DNA from: Stropharia rugosoannulata
Taxonomy: Eukaryota; Basidiomycota; Agaricomycetes; Agaricales; Strophariaceae
Reading direction: 5' to 3'
Assembly (NCBI GenBank): GCA_028532985.1
Contig: JANCIK010000013.1
Span: 372,001-436,000 of the forward strand
DNA: 64,000 nucleotides
The notes beneath the pieces were generated by a model. That model had not been told where the DNA came from. It ran no database searches and was given only the letters and a program-made list of their open reading frames with translations. A program made the position numbers and the translations under genes. Position 1 is the first letter of the stretch; each line of letters begins with the position of its first letter. Below are positions 57,761 through 64,000 of the stretch, piece after piece.

Positions 57761-59640
57761 CTAATCCCCCTCTTCACCTTCTTCGTCAAGAACCGTCATC
57801 ATGTCATTCAAGCTAACAAAATTTATGAACTTCTGAATGAAAGAGAGATAGGGAAAGCGATCACCAATGAACGAAAGGCTGGACAACTCGGGCAACTGCC
57901 CCTACTGCTTCCTTGAAATTCGGATCAAGAACTTCGCTATCCAGAAATCTTTCATATCAAAAAGGAAGAAAAAAATCATCAGATTTAAAAGTCTGCGATT
58001 AAGTGAGATAGATGCAACGCACTTGTGGGAGACGATGAATGAGCGGCATTTGAGGAGGTCAATATTCCTATTGAATATTAAATCCCAGACAGAGTCAATA
58101 CGATGTTATTCAAGGAGGAAAAATACACTTCACTCATCGCCTTTGGAGACGCCTTTCGGCGCCACTTTGAGTTCATCTTCGAACCCGAAGATGTTTTGGC
58201 TCTCTCCCTTGGGATGCGGCTCGGCTTTGCCGAAGTGCTGCACAAAATCAGGCGCTGAAATGACACTCCGCAGGCGCTGCGAATTGCGTTGGATGTTCGT
58301 CCTAGATAATAATGAGTATTTATCAGCATTGGGACTTGTGCGCATCCGAGTCCAAACTCAGGATCGTGTTCTTACCTCAAATTTGCGAGCTCGTTACGCC
58401 CGGGACACCATGTTCCCGCAGCAAAGAAAGTCTTGTTTCCCGGTTGGACTGTGTGCGCATCACGTCAAATTGTATCATCTTCCGGCAGTCAATAACATAA
58501 AGCACATACTCATTCTAATGTATGATTGGGTTTGGTCAGATTTTCTTAGGTTCATCGGTTACATACTCGGCCACTCACAGATGATCTTTGGAGCACGTCA
58601 GCAGAGCTTCTTATAAATGGAGGTTTGGCGCTCACATCCCGCAAAAATCCCCTTCCGCCCACTTCGCGAGAAACTGGCGGAGAAATTTCGTTTATACGGT
58701 GTCTTGTCGTTGCTGAACCTTATCTGCACATGCTCAACGGTTAATTATCCGCTCGAATAGGAAGGACTGGGGGGAACTTATGTATGTACATCGCGGTAAA
58801 TTCGATGAATGACGTCCTTCGGCGGCAGGTGGGGTATCTGTGGATCCTCCTCGACCAAAACATCGGTCAGTGCCTCGACGAAGTCCTTCCACTCCGTTTC
58901 TGCGAGGCGGTATACGGGTTCTGCTATGCTATCAGCGGCCGTTCTAATCCACCAATGAATGTATATCCCACCATTAAGTTTGAACCTGAATTTCAGAACA
59001 TGATTATGTGGTTCAGTGGCACCGGATGAGAACTCTCGACGTACCACTGGCGGTCATTGTACTTTGGATCCTGGAGCTTCCGCAGAAAGTTGAACGTGTT
59101 CTGCGATATCTGTCCGGGGGGCACAAGACCCGTCGTAGGCGCCTGGACGACGGCACCGACCACCTCCTGCCCCTCCTCTACATCGAACTCGGCCTCGCTC
59201 TCATCCTGCTGTTTCTTCTTCTTTTGGGGACTGCGCGGTTTGCGCGGGCTGGCTTCGGCTGACTTCCGCGGTTTGCGTTTGCCTTTAGTTGTAGGCTCAC
59301 CGAAGTCATCGTCATCCAAAGCGTCGCTGTCGTAGACCTTGGCGGATACCGAGTCTGAGTCTGCGTCATCGTCGGGTTCGGCGGCGGCGTAGTCTTCGTC
59401 CTCGTCCTCGGCTTCTACCTTCCGCTTCTTCTGCTGTGAGCCGCCTTTGCTGGCATTGCGCCTGGATGCTTTCCGCTTCTTCACTTCTGCCCCGGACTCG
59501 TCGTTTGACGCGGCACTGTCTTCCGCTTTCTCAAAGTATGGTGAGTTCTGTGCTTTTCTTCCAGGTACTGGTTTTGTCGCCTTCGCATCCTTGGCAGGTT
59601 TCCCGTTGGATGTACGCTTGGAACTTCTTGTAGAGGGCAT
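57761..59640 (-). CDS. DUF2461-domain protein with basic/acidic nuclear-type arm
   Basis: A DUF2461 (TIGR02453-type) protein of unknown biochemical role, common in fungi and bacteria. ATG 59640: a long Lys/Glu/Ser-rich arm (KKRKASRRNASKGG, AAAEPDDDADSDSVS), then the domain: SQNTFNFLRKLQDPKYNDRQW, WKDFVEALTDVLVEEDPQIP, DVIHRIYRDV, TPYKRNFSASFSRSGRKG, FFAAGTWCPGRNELANLR, then APDFVQHFGKAEPHPKGESQ and NIFGFEDELKVAPKGV, IDLLKCRSFIVSHK, and VLDPNFKEAVGAVARVVQPF. The end is NDMMTVLDEEGEEGD, TAG 57761-57763. Seven or so exons. The arm suggests nuclear location. A long plus-strand ORF covering this 3' half is only a shadow. Confidence 0.85.
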
Positions 59641-60073
59641 AGTGCAATTGAAGAAAGGCTCCGAGACGCGTCTTCATTACGCGCATCGGCAAGTGTTCTA
59701 ATTACATTGTCAAAGATGATTGGTAATCAGAATCACTGGATGCACATGCTCTCTCTCGAATCTCCGTATGCTTCAGTCAAATGTACTCTACCAATATTGT
59801 TGAGGCATAGTAGTATATTTATTATGAATGGTAGAGATGTCTAGGTACAACCAATTGCTAGCAACAAGTCACTCCTTAATACAATGCGCCAATTGGCTAC
59901 AAGTACATCGTTTATTAACTTTTTCTGTGCAGTTTCCAACACCTCTTCTCTCCACAGAAGAAAACACAAGAGGCGGGAGAAAAGAATGCAGGATATGGGT
60001 GATACTAATACAGGATGACAGAGAAAAAGATGACAAGCAAAGCAGTCCCTATCCAAAGAAAAGAAAAAAGAAC
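59641..60073. other. Intergenic, no gene
   Basis: About 430 bases between the upstream side of the DUF2461 gene and the 3' end of acetyl-CoA synthetase. Nothing is recognised. Confidence 0.4.
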
Positions 60074-62502
60074 TCAAGCAGTCAACGCGACTTTCGCTTT
60101 GATAACCTCGACGATACCAGGCTCCGCCAGCGTACTGAGATCGCCGAGCTGATCGCCCTCGCCCGCGACGATCTTGCGCATGATGCGGCGCATAATCTAT
60201 AACAAGAGATTGTCAGGGTAAGCTGAGGAACGGCACATGTAGAGAGACGGTATCCTACCTTCCCAGAACGTGTCTTGGGGAGGTCGCTGACGATGTAGAT
60301 CTTCTTGGGCGCTGCGAAGGGACCGATGACTTTGCGCACTTGGAGGACGAGCTCCTTGATGAGACTCGACTCGTCGTTGGTGTCGTAGGTGAATTCACTG
60401 CATAGCAAAAGTCAGTATTTAACTCCAGAAGATATACAGTATCAATACGCACGGCTTGAGGGTCACAAAAGCGTACACAGCTTGTCCGGTCAGCTCATCA
60501 GCAGTTCCAATCACAGCAGTCTCAGCGACTCCCGGGTGCAGAATAAGCGCCGACTCGATTTCAGCAGTGGACAAACGGTGGCCAGACACATTGATGACGT
60601 CTAAGTTTCATCAATACCTGCATTAGGCAAAAAAATAAATTACATACCGTCAACACGGCCTTTGATCCAGATGTAGCCATGCTCGTCGCGCGCCGCGCCG
60701 TCCCCGGTGTAAAAGTATCCGGGATATGGCTGCATGTACGTCTCTTGGTAGCGCTTGTGGTCCTGGTAGATCGTACGAGCGATGGACGGCCATGGGTTCT
60801 TGAGGACGAGGACGCCCTCGACGTTATTTCCATGTAGCTCCTCGCCCGAGACGGGGTCCAGAAGGGCGGTCTCGATTCCAAAGAAGGGAACAGTGGCAGC
60901 CCCTGGTTTGGTCTCAATGGCGCCTGGGAAGGGCGTGACCACGATAGAGCCGGTTTCGGTTTGCCTGGAGAGATGTTGATTAATTAGTGAACACTCGATT
61001 TTCTTTTTTTGAAACGTACCAGAAAGTGTCGACGATAGCGCACTGCATCTTGCCAACGTGCTCATTGTACCAGTTCCATGCTTCCGGGTTAATCGGTTCG
61101 CCCACACTTCCGAGGACGCGCAGGCTTGAGAGGTCGTGACCCTCTACATGGTGGGCACCAAGGCGGCGCAGAAGACGGATAGCGGTCGGGGCGGAGTAGA
61201 ATTGCGTCAGCTTGTACTTCTCCACGGTTTGCCAGTAGCGCGACGGTGTGGGATATACGGGGGTCGACTCGAAAACGGTTGTCGTCACGCCATTAGCCAG
61301 GGGACCGTAGACAATATAACTGATGGAGGTAAGTATTGATAAGGTATAAATAATGTAATAGTATTGGAGAACATACGTGTGTCCGGTGATCCAGCCGACG
61401 TCGGCCATGCAAGCAAACTTGTCATCTGGGTGCACATCGAAGACGTATTTCACGGTCAATGCTGCGCAAAGCAGATAACCTCCAGTGGTATGAACGACGC
61501 CCTTGGGCTTTCCGGTAGATCCTGAGGTCTGGAAAGCGAATTGGACAAAAATAAAACTGAATGAATGATATTACTCACATATAGAATGAAAAGAGGGTCT
61601 TCAGAAGACATAACTTCCGGTGGGCAGTAATTTGGGACCTTGAGGACTTCCTCGTGCCACCACCTGTCCCTGCCTTCGGTCCAGGCCACCTTGTTGCCAG
61701 TCCTTTGGAGGACAAGAACATGCTCCACCAGCGGGCACTCCTTTAGGGCGGCATCGACGATCGCCTTGTTGGCAATTGTCTTTCCACCACGCTTGCCCTC
61801 ATCTGAGGTGATGAGAACGCGCGACTTGCAATCTTGTACACGGTCCCGGAGCGATTCAGCGGAAAAGCCGGCAAAGACCACGGAGTGCACTGCGCCAATA
61901 CGCGCACATGCCAGGAACGCGGCGACGGCCTGCCATGTCATGGGAAGGTAAACTGAGACGGTATCGCCCTTCTTGATGCCAAACGATTTAAGCACATTTG
62001 CGATGCTGCAGACCTCGCGCAGGAGCTCCGCGTACGAGATTTCGCGGCCCTCGCCCGGCTCGTCCGCCTCGTAGATGATGGCGGTCTGTTATTGATACCC
62101 GCCGGGTCAACGCGTGATGGAAATTTGATTTTTAATAAACCGCCTTACCTTGTCGGGGTGCCTAAAGGCCCAGCGGTCAACGCAGTTGTAAGAAGCGTTC
62201 AGGCCGCCTTCGGGGAACCATACAATGTCACCTGTCTCGAAACCGCCGGCTCTGACTGTCTTGAAGGGGCGATCCCAGTGAAGCATGGCGTGCGCTTGCT
62301 AGAAAAGACGATGGGTCAGCTCCACGCGGGTTGAATATCACGGCCGCGGTGCGCACCTTGGCCCACCAGTTATCAGACTCGTGGCCGACAGTCTCCCTGT
62401 GCGCAGCATGGTAGTCGTCAATGTGAGGCCCGACGTGAGGCTTCCTGTGGCCGTTCTTGAGGCGAGGAGCGACGGGATGTATGGGGATTGTCTGCTCAGC
62501 CA
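60074..62502 (-). CDS. ACS1: Acetyl-CoA synthetase
   Basis: Activates acetate to acetyl-CoA via acetyl-AMP, feeding lipid synthesis, the glyoxylate route and histone acetylation; cytosolic/nuclear. ATG 62502 ([15 protein letters not shown]); an in-frame TTG further up is not a start. Conserved parts in order: [51 protein letters not shown] (AMP-binding loop, joined over an intron), [78 protein letters not shown], and [19 protein letters not shown]. The C-lobe has the acetylatable Lys in [17 protein letters not shown]. It ends [11 protein letters not shown], stop at 60074-60076. About ten exons, intact. The symbol follows the yeast name; local naming may be facA or acuA. Confidence 0.93.
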
Positions 62503-63778
62503 TGTTGGGGATGGTATGAGGAAAGGATGGGGTTTCTATCGCTTTTGTAGCCAATTATTATGCAGGGAATTGCGGTGCAACCTGTCCAAATGGAGTTGAA
62601 TGATCGCGACTCCGCGCTAGGGACTCAATTTCTATCTAAATCTTGGCACATGTTCCTCCGTTTCCCATCTGGAGACTGGATCTCTCATCTCCGTCGCGCC
62701 TGAAGAACCCTTAATGGCATGCGCGTCGTCCAGAATGACAGCCTGAGCATTTTTTATTCCTCATGTTCTGCGCGATATCCTGCAGGATTTTGTTTCTTCC
62801 TCGTGTCGGATCATCTTTGTCGTACCACCAATTACCCTAAAAGGTGCCGCCGGGCGGCTGTACTCTATACCCTCGGCACATCGCGGAGCAAAAGCGGACG
62901 TTGCGAGCGTTGGGGAGTCGGGACGTCCGACGGAAATACACCTGTGGGGATTGTGGCATGGGTCGGGCAGAGGCGACGCTCGTTAGCTCTCAAGCTGCTA
63001 CGGCCAATCTTGAACCCGAAATGACCGTTTATTTAGTTTTACTTCTGGCTGCAAACATACTGGCCAGCGTCGTACACCCACTCTGATGGCGGCGTTTGAC
63101 ACCAGTGCCCGCACACTTACTTGGCTTGAAAAGATAACCTTCAACTCTCCCAATTAAATAACCAGCGAGACTCCGAGCTCGGGCATACTACTTACTGCAA
63201 CCACAAATACACTTTTTATTATTGTAAACTTCAGTTTGGCGTGTTAATTACAAAAATACTGCACTCGAGTCCATCCTGATTTCCCAACGGTGGAATGCCC
63301 TTGACCACAGTACGTCAATACGTCCACTGCGGTCAATCGATTTCACTCCCTATCGCGATGCTATTCAATTAATAGCCCACCCGGCTCGTGAAATTAACTC
63401 GGCCTTCACGCTCAACGTTCAGAATTATGTTGTCTGTCAGAGTTAGTCCTGCAAGCCACCAAGCTTCAAAATTAGTAGCATCCCACCTGGTGACTCATGG
63501 TTAAGGTAATAGGAACGATTGAGGAGAAGATAAACGGCATCATATGCTCGAAGCCTCAAATTTAGCGCATCGATCAACCTGTATCTCGTCCAGAAGCCGT
63601 CTTATTCTAATCGTGACATAGATGTTCCTTGTATAGTCAAGAACCAGTTCATTAAAACGAACAGTAGCTCTGCGAACAATGTAATGTTTTGATCACGCAC
63701 CGGAATGTCCGGTGCAGTCGGTAATGCACCGTCGGGCCCGCCCACTACCTTCGTAAGTATACGGTGTTTTTTGATTCA
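62503..63778. other. Intergenic, no gene recognised
   Basis: Promoter region of acetyl-CoA synthetase at the left. A GC-rich palindrome, GCACCGGA-ATG-TCCGGTGC, lies at 63697-63715. No coding region is recognised. Confidence 0.4.
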
Positions 63779-64000
63779 TTAATCACATTTGCGCCCGCGG
63801 GTAAGAGGTGTACCGTAAACCACAGCGCGCGCTGTCTTGCGGGCGTCCTTCGAGGCCGTCCCTGCTCTGCACGATTCCGACGGAACGCCATAACGCTCAT
63901 ACCTTCCGGCGCCCGCCTGTCCTCCCGAATATTCGCGATCGGGCAGCAGGAACCTGGGGGCGGCTCCATCATCCAGAGCACCAGCCGTCGCTCCTGTGCC
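63779..64000 (-). CDS. Possible partial CDS, C-terminal end of an unknown gene
   Basis: On the minus strand one frame stays open from the window edge to a TAA at 63779-63781 and reads like coding sequence (DDGAAPRFLLPDREYSGGQA, KTARAVVYGTPLTRGRKCD), Gly/Ala/Arg-rich. No family is recognised, and a second minus-strand frame is also open here, so the choice is uncertain. Confidence 0.3.
   Translation of the reverse strand, partial: GTGATAGALDDGAAPRFLLPDREYSGGQAGAGRYERYGVPSESCRAGTASKDARKTARAVVYGTPLTRGRKCD

Noticed and set aside
57867..58616. A 249-aa plus-strand ORF
   Set aside because: The opposite strand in this stretch encodes conserved DUF2461 exons with good splice sites; the plus-strand reading is a shadow.

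Overview
This is eukaryotic DNA, most likely from an agaricomycete mushroom-forming fungus. Genes are broken by short GT-AG introns (mostly 50-75 nt). The gene families are typical of that group: a HET-domain protein, a DUF6534 membrane protein, a Clp1-like protein, an SDR mannitol dehydrogenase, a GH5 steryl-glucosidase and a KDZ-like transposase with cysteine clusters. I saw no tRNA, rRNA, CRISPR array or bacterial operon. Exon joints given below were worked out by eye from splice sites and reading frame.

Left part (1-25 kb): a kelch-repeat protein cut by the window edge, a GH5 steryl-glucosidase/endoglycoceramidase-related enzyme, a HET-domain protein, a Clp1-like protein, a secreted alginate-lyase-domain protein with a probable GPI signal, and an unknown gene containing four tandem exon pairs. 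Then come a Gal80-like Gfo/Idh/MocA protein, a DUF6534 membrane protein, an amidase, a small unknown gene bounded by a 42-bp inverted repeat, and a second Gal80-like gene.

Middle (about 25.1-44.8 kb): an island that looks like one large DNA transposon. Two diverged 65-bp inverted ends with identically spaced motif blocks (25114-25178 and 44733-44797) enclose CACTGT-rich repeat arrays, a KDZ-like transposase and seven further genes. Two of these encode tandem RNase H1 N-terminal (viroplasmin-type) domains, one has an array of phase-2 exons, and others are unknown or cysteine-rich. The island lies between two Gal80-like genes in the same orientation, so it seems to have split a tandem duplicate pair.

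Right part (45-64 kb): a third Gal80-like gene, an SRPK-type pseudokinase, a mannitol dehydrogenase, a Zrg17-like zinc transporter, a BTB/POZ protein, a 283-bp hAT-type MITE with a perfect 8-bp target duplication, a DUF2461 nuclear-type protein, acetyl-CoA synthetase, and a possible partial gene at the right edge. This part is mostly conserved housekeeping and metabolism. The 25-45 kb part is accessory.
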